Shown here piece after piece: positions 1 to 7,997 of a stretch of 64,000 bases of DNA; the stretch's first letter is position 1, and every line of letters starts with the position of its first letter. This stretch comes from Streptomyces jumonjinensis (GTDB taxonomy: Bacteria; Actinomycetota; Actinomycetes; Streptomycetales; Streptomycetaceae), in contig NZ_VCLA01000004.1 in the NCBI RefSeq assembly GCF_009600885.1, forward strand, positions 41,380 through 105,379, read 5' to 3'. Below the pieces are notes generated by a model. That model ran no database searches. It was not told where the DNA came from and saw only the letters and a list, made by a program, of their open reading frames with translations. Position numbers and translations under genes: made by a program.

Positions 1-1
1 C

Positions 2-667
2 ACGGTGGTCGTCTCCGGCGTGACCATGGCGGGGGCGATGCTGATCGCCCTGCTGATGCGCCGGGTCTCCCCCTGGGTGCGGCTGACGATGTCCGGGGTG
101 CTGGTCGCCGTGTGGGCGATGCCGGTGATGGTCGCGGCCTCGGTCTTCCGGTGGCTGGTGGACGCCGACTTCGGGGTCGTCAACTGGCTGCTCGGACAGC
201 TGCCGGGAGTCGAGTCCGCCCGGCACAACTGGTTCGAGGACCCCTGGCAGGGGTTCGCCGTCATCGTCGCCGTCGTGGTGTGGGGCGCGCTGCCCTTCTC
301 GGCCATCACCCTCCAGGCGGCGCTCACCCAGGTTCCGCCGGAGCTGGAGGAAGCGGCCAGAGTGGACGGCGCGGAGCGGTCGCAGATCTTCCGCCACATC
401 ACCTTTCCCGTGATCAAACCGGCGTTCGTGATGGTGACGACGCTGACGGCGATCTGGAACTTCGGCGTCTTCAACCAGATATGGCTGATGCGCTCGGGAC
501 AGCCGGAGAAGGACTACTACCTGCTCGGCGTCTACTCCTTCATCGAGTCGTTCGCCGTCAACCGCTACAGCACCGGGGCGGCGATCGCGGTGATCACCGT
601 ACTGCTGCTCCTCGTCGGCGCCGTCGTCTACGTCCGTCAGCTCGTGAGAATGGGAGAGGCAGAGTGA
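2..667 (+). CDS. Carbohydrate ABC transporter permease, 5'-truncated by the window
   Basis: Inner-membrane permease of a MalF/UgpA-type sugar importer. The frame is open to the left edge, so the true start lies outside the window and only about 220 C-terminal residues are seen. They contain several hydrophobic membrane segments and the EAA loop (EEAARVDGAERSQIFRHITF) that docks the ATPase. The stop overlaps the GTG of the next permease as GTGA, so the two are translationally coupled and probably form the heterodimeric channel. The binding protein is presumably upstream, and no ATPase lies close by. Many Streptomyces sugar importers use the shared ATPase MsiK, which would explain this. The substrate cannot be told. 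Confidence 0.9.
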   Translation, partial: TVVVSGVTMAGAMLIALLMRRVSPWVRLTMSGVLVAVWAMPVMVAASVFRWLVDADFGVVNWLLGQLPGVESARHNWFEDPWQGFAVIVAVVVWGALPFSAITLQAALTQVPPELEEAARVDGAERSQIFRHITFPVIKPAFVMVTTLTAIWNFGVFNQIWLMRSGQPEKDYYLLGVYSFIESFAVNRYSTGAAIAVITVLLLLVGAVVYVRQLVRMGEAE

Positions 668-1518
668 GCGTCGATTCCCGCGCCCGGCGCGGATCCGGCC
701 GCCGCCGGTCGCTGCGGGCCGACGGCCTGGGACTGCTGTTCTGCGCCGTGATGGCCTTCCCTCTCTACTGGATGCTGCTCACCGCGTTCCGGCCCGCGTC
801 CGAGATCCGGCGCAATCCCCCGGACTTCTGGGCCTCGGAGCTGACGCTGGAGCACTTCCGCCGGGCCGTCGCGTCCGAGACCTTCTGGTCCAGCGTCCGG
901 GCGAGCGTGCTCGTCGGGGTGGGGACCGTGGTGGTCTCGCTGGTCATCGGGGTGCTGGCCGCCTACGCGGTCGCGCGGTTCGCCTTCGCCGGGCGCAGAG
1001 CCTTCGTCCTGGTGATCCTGTCCGTGCAGATGATCCCGCTGGCCGGTCTGATCATCCCGCTCTATCTGCTGCTCAGCGACGCGGGGCTGACCGACAGCCT
1101 GACCGGGGTGGTGCTGACCTATCTGGTCTTCATGCTGCCCTTCACGGTGTGGCTGCTGCGCGGCTTCATCGCGGCCATCCCGGTGGAGCTGGAGGAGGCG
1201 GCGATGGTCGACGGCTGCACCCGGGCGGGCGCGTTCCGCCGGGTGCTGCTGCCGCTGCTCGCGCCCGGTCTGGTGGCCACGTCCATCTACTCCCTGGTCC
1301 AGGCGTGGAACGAGTACGTCCTGGCCTATGTGCTGCTCTCCAGCAACGACAAGCAGACCGTGAGCATCTGGCTGGTGTCGTTCCAGACGAGTTTCGGCAC
1401 CGACTACGGCGCGCTGATGGCGGGCGCCACGCTCACGGCCCTTCCCGTCGTCGTCTTCTTTCTGTTCGTGCAGCGCCGGGTCGCGGCCGGCCTGGCGGCG
1501 GGAGCCGTCAAGGGATGA
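664..1518 (+). CDS. Carbohydrate ABC transporter permease (MalG/MsmG-like)
   Basis: Second inner-membrane permease of the importer, 284 residues. The GTG start at 664 overlaps the previous stop (GTGA). A basic cytoplasmic N-terminus is followed by about six membrane segments. The EAA loop (VELEEAAMVDGCTRAGAFRR) lies about two thirds along. It pairs with the preceding gene to form the transport channel. It ends 146 bases before the radical SAM gene, with a possible hairpin between them. It may therefore be separate from the biosynthetic genes downstream, although supply of a sugar to them cannot be excluded. Family assignment is firm; the substrate is unknown. Confidence 0.93.
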   Translation: MSVDSRARRGSGRRRSLRADGLGLLFCAVMAFPLYWMLLTAFRPASEIRRNPPDFWASELTLEHFRRAVASETFWSSVRASVLVGVGTVVVSLVIGVLAAYAVARFAFAGRRAFVLVILSVQMIPLAGLIIPLYLLLSDAGLTDSLTGVVLTYLVFMLPFTVWLLRGFIAAIPVELEEAAMVDGCTRAGAFRRVLLPLLAPGLVATSIYSLVQAWNEYVLAYVLLSSNDKQTVSIWLVSFQTSFGTDYGALMAGATLTALPVVVFFLFVQRRVAAGLAAGAVKG

Positions 1519-1562
1519 ACGCGAGAGGCCCGCCGTTTCCGTTGCGGCATGAGCAGATGTGC

Positions 1563-1581
1563 GCGCCCGGGGACCGGGCGC
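1563..1581 (+). terminator. Short hairpin after the permease pair
   Basis: A perfect 8-bp stem (GCGCCCGG and CCGGGCGC) with a 3-base loop lies 44 bases after the permease stop. No T-tract follows. It may be a weak terminator or attenuator between the importer and the radical SAM gene. A second, imperfect GAGAAC/GTTCTC hairpin (1614-1643) lies just before that gene's ribosome binding site. Confidence 0.35.
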
Positions 1582-1664
1582 TGGGGCACAGTGCACCGCC
1601 CCGCCGAACGACCGAGAACTCAGGGCCTGTGTGCCCGGTTCTCTTGACCAGCAGGAGAATCACT

Positions 1665-2762
1665 TTGACGTTCGACCGTCTCGACCTGGTATCCAAGCTG
1701 TACCAGCCCTCCGGCTGGCCCCGAGTGCTCGAAGCGGCTGCGGGGCAGCGTTCCAGCGGACCGCTGGTGGTGGATCTGGACCCGACGACCTTCTGCGACC
1801 TCGCCTGCCCGGAGTGCATCAGCGGCAAGCTGCTCAACCAGGGGCGTTTCACTCCGGAACGCCTCGCCGAACTGGCCGAAGAGCTCATAGAGATGTCCGT
1901 CCGCGGTGTGGTCCTCATCGGCGGCGGCGAGCCGCTGGCCCATCGCGGCACCCGGAATGTGCTGCGGGTGCTCGGTGAGGCCGGGATCGCCATCGGCGTC
2001 GTCACCAACGGGACCATGATCGCGCAGAATCTGGATGAGCTGGCGCGGTACGCGTCCTGGGTACGGGTCTCCATGGACGCCGGAACCAGCGAGACCTACG
2101 GCCTGTTCCGGCCGGATCGCAAGGGCCGCAGCGTGTTCGACAAGGTGGTCGGCAACATGCGGCTGCTGGCCTCCGTCAAAAAGGGCGCCCTCGGCTATTC
2201 GTTCCTGGTGATGACCCGGCGGGAGCCGGACGGCACGGTGGTGAGCAACCATCATGAGGTGCTGGAGGCCGCGCGGCTGGCGCGTGACATCGGCTGCGAC
2301 TACTTCGAGACCAAGGCGATGTTCGACGACGGCCACCATGTGATCCAGGTGGCCGAGGAGATTCTCACGTCGGTCGACGACCAGTTGCGGGAGGCCGCCC
2401 AGTGGGAGGACGGCTCCTTCGAGATCATCAACTCCTCCACCCTGACCTCGCTGAGGAGCCGGGTGGGCGCGGTGCAGCCGAAGGATTACCACCACTGCAA
2501 GGTGGCGGAGCTGCGTACGCTCATCACCCCGTCCGGGGTCTATGTCTGCTCCTACCACCGGGGCAACTCCCAGGCCAAGATCGGCGACGCCGTGACGGAG
2601 CGGCTGCCCGACATCTGGCAGAACTCGGACCGCGGTGTGATCGATCCGAGCCGGGACTGCCTCTTCCACTGCGCGCGTCACCGCTCCAACCTCGAACTGG
2701 ATCAGATCGCGGCCGGAACGGCGACGCCCGAACCGGGCAGTGACTACGACCCCTTCATCTAG
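1665..2762 (+). CDS. Radical SAM protein with SPASM-like C-terminal cysteines
   Basis: Radical S-adenosylmethionine enzyme of about 365 residues. The TTG start at 1665 is chosen because an AGGAG lies 7 bases upstream and the family-like sequence begins there. The cluster motif CxxxCxxC is visible as C44-D-L-A-C48-P-E-C51, followed by a GGEP-type SAM-binding motif (GGGEPL) near residue 88. The C-terminal quarter has further cysteines (HHC, VYVC, and a CLFHC pair), as in SPASM/twitch domains that carry auxiliary Fe-S clusters. Such enzymes modify peptides, sugars or aminocyclitols (BtrN-type dehydrogenation is one example), so the substrate is open. Its stop overlaps the stop of the convergent GHMP kinase by 8 bases. 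Confidence 0.85.
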   Translation: MTFDRLDLVSKLYQPSGWPRVLEAAAGQRSSGPLVVDLDPTTFCDLACPECISGKLLNQGRFTPERLAELAEELIEMSVRGVVLIGGGEPLAHRGTRNVLRVLGEAGIAIGVVTNGTMIAQNLDELARYASWVRVSMDAGTSETYGLFRPDRKGRSVFDKVVGNMRLLASVKKGALGYSFLVMTRREPDGTVVSNHHEVLEAARLARDIGCDYFETKAMFDDGHHVIQVAEEILTSVDDQLREAAQWEDGSFEIINSSTLTSLRSRVGAVQPKDYHHCKVAELRTLITPSGVYVCSYHRGNSQAKIGDAVTERLPDIWQNSDRGVIDPSRDCLFHCARHRSNLELDQIAAGTATPEPGSDYDPFI

Positions 2763-3720
2763 CCTCTCCGTTCGCGCTCCGGGCACCCGCCCCGGCCGCG
2801 GCCCGGGTGGTCAACACCCGGGCCGCGGGCCGCAGCTCCCCGAGGGCCTGCCGGAGGGCGGTGGCGATCGGCTCCTGGTCGGCCGCCCGGCACACCCCCA
2901 CCAGGGCTCCGCCCCCGCCGGCCCCGCTGAGCTTCAGCCGCAGGCCGGCGGAGCGCAGGGCCGCCTCCCGGAGGTCCTCCAGGACGGGAGTGGACATCCC
3001 CTGATGGTCCCGCATGGCGTTATGGGCGCGGTCCATGGCATCGCCGACACCGTCGAGATCGCCCGCTCCCATGGCCTCCCAGACATCGGCCGACGCCTGG
3101 TCCGCCTCCTTCAGATAGGCGGCGAGCGCGGGATCCCGCCCGGCGAGCTGGGCCCGGACCACCCGGATGTGGTCGCTGGTGTCCTTGCGGGTGGCCGAGT
3201 CCACCACCACCACGGCCCAGTCGTCCGGGAAGGCCCGGCGCTCCAGGACGGCGGGCAGCCCCGTGGGTCTGCCCTCCAGCAGCAGGGCGTCTCCCTCGAT
3301 GACCGCGAGATGGTCCATCCCGCCGCCGTTGAAGTGGGCGAACTCGAACTCGTACGCCCACTGCGCGAGGGTGGCGACCGGGATGCCCGGCGACGGCGCG
3401 AAGGCATCGGTGTACGCCTGGAACAGCGCCACGATCAGGGCCGTCGACGACGACAGGCCGCTCGCGGCCGGTGCGTCGCTGTGGACGTTGAGCACCGGCG
3501 GGTTCGGGCCGAGGCCCGGTATCCGCCCGCGCAGAAAGCCCCAGACCTGGCCGGGCCAGCCCCCGGCCGCCGCCGGAGCGGCCGGGCCGGGGACCGTCTC
3601 GACGACGGTGGTCAGATCCAGGGCGAGGCTGACGGATCTCCCGCCGAGCCAGTCCAGATCCTCACCGGACAGACAGGCCCGGCAGGGCACCACCGCGCGT
3701 GCCGTACGCTCCCCGCTCAC
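2755..3720 (-). CDS. GHMP-family small-molecule kinase
   Basis: ATP-dependent kinase of 321 residues in the galactokinase/homoserine/mevalonate/phosphomevalonate superfamily. The glycine- and serine-rich ATP-binding motif is clear at residues 82-95 (DAPAASGLSSSTAL). The C-terminal motif LKLSGAGGGGALVG lies near residue 265. An acidic residue after the N-terminal strand is consistent with sugar phosphorylation, either at an anomeric or a primary hydroxyl, but no substrate can be assigned. The GTG start at 3720 overlaps the stop of the NUDIX gene (GTGA). It is the last gene of a three-gene minus-strand operon: epimerase, NUDIX, kinase. A sugar-phosphate role fits the neighbours. Confidence 0.85.
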   Translation of the reverse strand: MSGERTARAVVPCRACLSGEDLDWLGGRSVSLALDLTTVVETVPGPAAPAAAGGWPGQVWGFLRGRIPGLGPNPPVLNVHSDAPAASGLSSSTALIVALFQAYTDAFAPSPGIPVATLAQWAYEFEFAHFNGGGMDHLAVIEGDALLLEGRPTGLPAVLERRAFPDDWAVVVVDSATRKDTSDHIRVVRAQLAGRDPALAAYLKEADQASADVWEAMGAGDLDGVGDAMDRAHNAMRDHQGMSTPVLEDLREAALRSAGLRLKLSGAGGGGALVGVCRAADQEPIATALRQALGELRPAARVLTTRAAAGAGARSANGEAR

Positions 3721-4271
3721 CGGGCCTGGAACCTTCCGGTCGCGCTGAACTCGCGGAACATGTCCAGAACCACCGCGGTCGGCGGGTGCAGGGGCGCCGG
3801 CGGATCGTCCGGATCACGGAACTCCGCCTGAAGGACCTCGTCCGGGCCGGGGACCAGCTCCCCCGACCAGGTGCGCGCCAGGAAGCAGAGGGCGAAGCAG
3901 TGGGTGACATCGCCGTTGGGGTAGGTGAGCGTATGGACCCCGGGGTCCGACAGGGAGGCGAAGGGGATCAGATCCGCCCGGTCCACCCGGAGTCCGGTCT
4001 CCTCCGCGAGCTCCCGTACGGCGGTGTCGGCGAAGTCGTCGCCCTCCTCGCACGCGCCCGCCGGGAGCTCCCAGACACCGGAGTCGGCGCGCTGCTGGAA
4101 GAGCGCCCGTCCGTCGCCGTCCAGCAGCAGTATCTGCGCGCCCGGGACGAGCAGCGGTCTGCTGCCCACCCGCTGGCGCAGCGACCAGAGGTAGGAACCG
4201 ACGTATCCCACGAGTGTGCGGCCTTTCTCGGTGCCCGGCCGGACTTCGGCCGGTGGTGCCCAAAGTGTCAC
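3717..4271 (-). CDS. NUDIX hydrolase family protein
   Basis: A 184-residue protein with a NUDIX box, the Mg2+-binding motif of enzymes that cleave nucleoside diphosphates linked to another group. The box reads GACEEGDDFADTAVREL followed by AEETGL. The usual first glutamate (G-x5-E) is replaced by aspartate; the REL and EE core is intact. The position between an epimerase and a sugar kinase suggests an NDP-sugar or sugar-nucleotide substrate, or a housekeeping role for the pathway. The GTG start overlaps the epimerase stop (GTGA), and the stop overlaps the kinase start. A downstream start is possible, because the first 20 residues look like a linker. Confidence 0.85.
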   Translation of the reverse strand: MTLWAPPAEVRPGTEKGRTLVGYVGSYLWSLRQRVGSRPLLVPGAQILLLDGDGRALFQQRADSGVWELPAGACEEGDDFADTAVRELAEETGLRVDRADLIPFASLSDPGVHTLTYPNGDVTHCFALCFLARTWSGELVPGPDEVLQAEFRDPDDPPAPLHPPTAVVLDMFREFSATGRFQAR

Positions 4272-5338
4272 GTGGCGTTCTCCGCGAGCCAGTTGGGCAC
4301 CGCCTCCGGCGTGGCTTCCAGCCAGCGCACATAGCGGTCCACGCCCTCGCGAACGGTGATGCCCGGCTTCCAGCGCAGCAGTTCATGCAGCCGGTCGGTG
4401 TCCGCGTAGCCGCCGAGCGGATCGTCGGCGGGCCGGGGGGTGATGACGAATTCCGATCCGGGGTAGTGCGGCTGGATGAGCTCGCCCACCTCGCGGACCG
4501 ATGTGGGCACTCCGGTGCCGACGTTGACGGTCGCGCCGGCCGCGCCGTCCTCGACCAGCGCCAGAGCGGTGGCCATGGCGATGTCGTCCACATGGACCAT
4601 GTCCCTGACCTGGACTCCCCCGCCGTTGAGCCGCATCGGGCGGCCGAGCTTGGCGTGCAGCGTCAGCCAGGCGACCATCCAGGAGTGGCTGCCGGGCTTG
4701 ACTATCTGGGGGTCCCCGTACACGGAGAAGTAGCGGAGGATGGAGTATTCGATGCCCGCCGCGCCGAGCAGCAGCCGGGTCTGGTGCTCCGCCCAGAGCT
4801 TGGAGTTCCCGTACACCGACAGCGGGTGCGGGGGCTGGTCCTCGGAGAACACCTGGGGGCCGTCCAGAGGGGCGGTGCCGTTGCCGTACACGGCGGCCGA
4901 CGACACCATGACGAGCCGGCGCAGATCCGCGGCGGCGGCGGCCTCTTCGAGCACCACCTCCGTTCCCTCGATATTGGCCCGGAAGGCGATATCGGGCCTG
5001 CGGGTGCAGGCGGCGACATCGGCATAGGCCGCGGCATGGACGACATAGTCGGCTCCGGAGAGCAGTTCGCGTACGGTCTCCCGGTCGCAGATGTCGCCGA
5101 CGACCAGACGTGACGCGGACTTCTGCGCCCCGAACAGTTCATGGGTGGAGTCCGGGTAGGCGTCCAAGCGGTCCAGTACGGCGACTTCCGCCTCCACTCC
5201 CCGCAGGAGAGCGGTCAGCCTGCTTCCGACCAACCCGCCGCCGCCGGTCACCACGACCCGGGTGCCGCGGAGCTTCTCCAAGCGGGAAGAGACTGAATCG
5301 CCGGTGTCGGTACCCTCGGCGTCTGCCATCACGGTCAT
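4268..5338 (-). CDS. NAD-dependent NDP-sugar epimerase/dehydratase (extended SDR)
   Basis: An extended short-chain dehydrogenase of 356 residues, acting in the cytoplasm on a nucleotide-sugar with bound NAD(P). The Rossmann glycine motif is at residues 32-38 (GGGGLVG). SSAAVYG supplies the catalytic Ser/Thr region, and YGNSK the YxxxK pair. A YFSVYGDP substrate loop and a C-terminal RWKPGITVREGV tail are typical of UDP-glucose 4-epimerase relatives. The start at 5338 is preceded by GAGGAG (5344-5349). It is the first gene of a minus-strand operon and is transcribed divergently from the glycosyltransferase fusion across a 152-base gap that must hold both promoters. Confidence 0.9.
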   Translation of the reverse strand: MTVMADAEGTDTGDSVSSRLEKLRGTRVVVTGGGGLVGSRLTALLRGVEAEVAVLDRLDAYPDSTHELFGAQKSASRLVVGDICDRETVRELLSGADYVVHAAAYADVAACTRRPDIAFRANIEGTEVVLEEAAAAADLRRLVMVSSAAVYGNGTAPLDGPQVFSEDQPPHPLSVYGNSKLWAEHQTRLLLGAAGIEYSILRYFSVYGDPQIVKPGSHSWMVAWLTLHAKLGRPMRLNGGGVQVRDMVHVDDIAMATALALVEDGAAGATVNVGTGVPTSVREVGELIQPHYPGSEFVITPRPADDPLGGYADTDRLHELLRWKPGITVREGVDRYVRWLEATPEAVPNWLAENAT

Positions 5339-5490
5339 GCGGACTCCTCTATTGGTGATACGCATGTGGTTCACGTGCTGCAAGCATGACGATCATCGTC
5401 GTCGGAAACCAGGGTGCCTTTTCGGCGCCCTCGCAGCCGTAGAAAGCGCCACCGTACTGTCCGAATTCAATACGTCCGGAGGAGATCAGG

Positions 5491-7392
5491 ATGCGGAATT
5501 CGGCCGTCCATCAGGAACCAGAGCACGGAGGATCTGTGACGCGTTATCGCATCAGCGGCGCGGTGATGACCCACCCGAAGCGCCTGCCGGCCGCCGAGGA
5601 AATGGTCCGGTCGGCGCCCCCGGGAGCGCTACGGGTGGTGATGGACCCCGATCCCGGCGGAAAGCCGTCGGTCCTGCGCACGGCGCTCGCGGCATGGGCG
5701 TCGACGGAGGAGGGCGCGACGCACCAGCTGGTCGTCCAGGACGACATGATTCTGTCCGACACGTTCTTCGAGCGGGCCCGCGCGGCGGTCGAGGAAATGC
5801 CGGACGCGGCGCTCGCCCTGTTCGCCCTGTGGGATTCCCGCAACGGCGCCGCCGTGCGCTTCGGCGCGATGGCCGGAGCCCGCTGGGTGGGCGCGGTCAA
5901 TGAGTACTTCCCGTGTGTCGCCATCATTCTGCCCCGGGCGGTCGCCGAGGGGTTCGTGGAATACGGCAGAGCGCGGCTGGACGCCTGGCCCGACGACATC
6001 CTCATGTACCGGTATCTGCGGGCCAACCGCATCCCGGGCTATGTGTCGGTGCCCAACCTCGCCGAGCACGAGGACCACGGAAGCATTTCCGGGAACGCTT
6101 TCCGCGGCCCGCGCCGCTCGGTCTGTTTCCTCCCCGACGACCAGCCCGGCGGGGAGGGGGCGCGGCTGGAGGGGCTGCGGGTCGTTCCGTTCTTCAAGCA
6201 CGGGGTCGCCCAGTGCACGGTCCGGCTGGACGGACCCGGTCCGGAGCGATGGCTCCACCTGGAGTGCGAGGACTATCTGGAAGGGTCCGGCGTACGCGTA
6301 GAAAGACTTAAACCAGCCAATTTCGAAACGTCCGAAGTAGCTGATCCCGAGGCCGCTCGAAGCACCTGGCTGACCGCTTTCACCATGGGATTCGTCCATC
6401 AGCGGGATGGACGGGGCACCGGCCTTTCCCGGACACCGGCCTCCGCGGAGGCACTGGCGACCATCGGACCGGGCGGTGTGAGCCACACCCGGAGCGAGGA
6501 ACGGATCGCCGAGATCCGCGAGGGGCTCGCCCGGATCGCGCAAGCCGGCGTCGAGGCGGGTCTGGAGGCGGGCGCCCGCTCGCGCTCCGCCGGGCGTCCG
6601 GCGCGCGGCGGCACGGGACGCGGCGGCACGGGACGCGGGATCGGAGTGCTCGGCGGGGCGACCCCGCTGGGAGAGCATCTGGTCCGGGGCCTGGCCGACC
6701 GGGGGCACCGGGTCACGACCCCGGCGGCCACGGACTCCCCGGCGGGTCTCGACGCTCTCGTCGATCTCCGCCCGCTGCGCGACGGCGGCCTCCTGCGGGA
6801 CGCGCATATCGTCGTCCGGCTCCTCGACCGGGCCACCGGCGCGGCCACCGCGACCCGCACTCTGCACACCGGTGACCTGTACGGACCCGGCTGTTCGCGG
6901 GACACGGTGATCGGCCGCATGGTGTGGAGCGCGCTGCGCAGCCACCCGGTGGCCGTCACCGATCCGCCGGGGGACGCGCTGCGTCCGCTGCATACGAAGG
7001 ACCTGATCGCGGCGGTCTCCCAGGTGCTGCGGACCCCTGGCGCCGAGCCTGTGCTCACCCTTCCCGGAGAGGAGCTCATCGGGGTGCGGGAGCTGGCGGA
7101 GGCGGTCTGCTCGGCGGTCCGGCCGGTACCGATCGAGACCGTGAGACGGGTCGCCGCGGCTTCGGATTCGGTCTCGGGCCCGGATTCGGCTCCGGCTCCG
7201 GATTCGGCTTCGGATTCCGCTTCGGGCCCGGCTCCGGATTCCACCTCGGATTCCGCTTCCGTTTCGGGTCCGTCGGCGGCTGGGGCCTGGGCACGGCCCG
7301 CGGGCTGGAAACCGGCCATGGATCTCCATCATGGTCTGCATACCTTCGCCCAGTGGCTCGCCTACGAGGGAATCCAGTACGCGGCGGACTGA
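5491..7392 (+). CDS. Glycosyltransferase-like protein fused to a degenerate SDR-like domain
   Basis: A 633-residue protein. The ATG at 5491 follows GGAGGAG (5478-5484); a GTG at 5536 is an alternative. The first 220 residues resemble a GT-A fold glycosyltransferase: a strand pair VVQDDMIL gives a possible metal-binding DD, then AWPDDILMYRYL and a late EHEDHGS. Residues of about 380-560 look like the two ends of an extended SDR. A Rossmann start (GVLGGATPLGEHLV) runs almost directly into the later GDLYGPG, PLHTKDL, GVRELAEA and GWKP segments. The central part with SxxVYG and YxxxK is missing, so this half should not be catalytic. A Ser/Asp/Pro-rich repeat linker lies near residues 565-600. The join near 6295-6360 is locally AT-richer. 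Function is inferred only. Confidence 0.7.
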   Translation: MRNSAVHQEPEHGGSVTRYRISGAVMTHPKRLPAAEEMVRSAPPGALRVVMDPDPGGKPSVLRTALAAWASTEEGATHQLVVQDDMILSDTFFERARAAVEEMPDAALALFALWDSRNGAAVRFGAMAGARWVGAVNEYFPCVAIILPRAVAEGFVEYGRARLDAWPDDILMYRYLRANRIPGYVSVPNLAEHEDHGSISGNAFRGPRRSVCFLPDDQPGGEGARLEGLRVVPFFKHGVAQCTVRLDGPGPERWLHLECEDYLEGSGVRVERLKPANFETSEVADPEAARSTWLTAFTMGFVHQRDGRGTGLSRTPASAEALATIGPGGVSHTRSEERIAEIREGLARIAQAGVEAGLEAGARSRSAGRPARGGTGRGGTGRGIGVLGGATPLGEHLVRGLADRGHRVTTPAATDSPAGLDALVDLRPLRDGGLLRDAHIVVRLLDRATGAATATRTLHTGDLYGPGCSRDTVIGRMVWSALRSHPVAVTDPPGDALRPLHTKDLIAAVSQVLRTPGAEPVLTLPGEELIGVRELAEAVCSAVRPVPIETVRRVAAASDSVSGPDSAPAPDSASDSASGPAPDSTSDSASVSGPSAAGAWARPAGWKPAMDLHHGLHTFAQWLAYEGIQYAAD

Positions 7393-7411
7393 CCGCCCGG
7401 TTGTTTTCGAG

Positions 7412-7468
7412 GAGAACACGGCAGGGGCCCTGCCGGATGGCTGCGATACGGCCCCTGCCGCTGTTCTC
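7412..7468 (+). terminator. Long hairpin, probable terminator of the glycosyltransferase gene
   Basis: Arms GAGAACA plus CGGCAGGGGCC pair with GGCCCCTGCCG plus TGTTCTC. This gives an 18-bp stem with one bulged C at 7461 and a 20-base loop. It starts 20 bases after the stop at 7392. No run of T follows, as is usual in this genus. Confidence 0.6.
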
Positions 7469-7548
7469 CGTCAACACACCGGGCGGCCCGGTCCCGGTGA
7501 CCGACCGGAGTGCGCTCCCCAAGGAACCGGCCATTCCGTGAAATTCCG

Positions 7549-7579
7549 TTGACGCCGTACCGTCGCACCAGGCTAGATT
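7549..7579 (+). promoter_or_regulatory. Possible promoter before the NRPS remnant genes
   Basis: TTGACG at 7549-7554 and TAGATT at 7574-7579 resemble -35 and -10 hexamers. The spacer is 19 bases, slightly long. It lies about 180 bases before the ATG at 7758. Weak evidence, from pattern only. Confidence 0.25.
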
Positions 7580-7757
7580 TCCAGCATGGTGCGTCGAGTG
7601 GGGCTCGCATACCGGTTCTCCGACCTGGACCAGGACCGTTCCTGAGGGTTGTCGGACCCGGTTCGCGAGCCGTACTTCACCCTCTGAATAATCAATGTTC
7701 TTTGAAAAAGCTGTTCGGGATGGGCTGCACGACCGAGGACGGGGACGGAGTCAGCAC

Positions 7758-7997
7758 ATGAACGGCGACCGCTTCACCCATGAACTGTTCACGGGACGGG
7801 CCGCGCGTGCTCCGGATGCCGTCGCCCCACTCGTCGTCGCGGAGCCGTCGGCATACCCGCGACTGAACCGTCTCGCGGAGCGGCTCAAGGGCCCGCTCAT
7901 CGCACCGGAGGCCGGTCCCGGAATCCCGTGCGCGTCAGTGCCGCCGGCCTTCCGGGAATCCAGGACGACTCCGCTCGCGGTCGGGAAGGCACGATGA
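7758..7997 (+). pseudogene. Adenylation-domain N-terminal stub (NRPS relic), 79 codons
   Basis: The ATG at 7758 follows GGAG with 7 bases spacing. The first 45 residues match the opening of an NRPS adenylation domain: a segment like LFTGRAARAPDAVAPLVVAE is followed by a PRLNRLAERL segment, which resembles the usual 'ARTPDAVAV...YRELNARANRLA'. After that the protein runs into unrelated sequence and stops at 7997, so the roughly 450 residues of catalytic domain are gone. Its stop overlaps the ATG of the next gene (ATGA, 7994-7997), so it may still be translated and coupled. It cannot activate an amino acid. Either a deletion remnant or a leader peptide that drives translation of the carrier protein. 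Confidence 0.5.

Larger units (their letters stand above)
7393..7757. other. Intergenic region with hairpin and possible promoter
   Basis: A 365-base gap. It holds the hairpin that probably ends the glycosyltransferase gene (7412-7468), then a possible promoter (7549-7579). An AT-rich patch (7685-7715) and the GGAG ribosome binding site before the ATG at 7758 complete it. Reading frames inside do not look coding. Confidence 0.5.

Noticed and set aside
2755..5338. Reading the kinase-NUDIX-epimerase operon as a GDP-heptose pathway.
   Set aside because: A GHMP kinase alone is not specific for heptose; no isomerase, phosphatase or nucleotidyltransferase of that pathway is nearby.
5629..7419. A long minus-strand frame opposite the glycosyltransferase fusion.
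   Set aside because: Low-complexity Arg/Gly-rich translation with no domain. The plus strand has good ribosome binding sites and recognisable folds.
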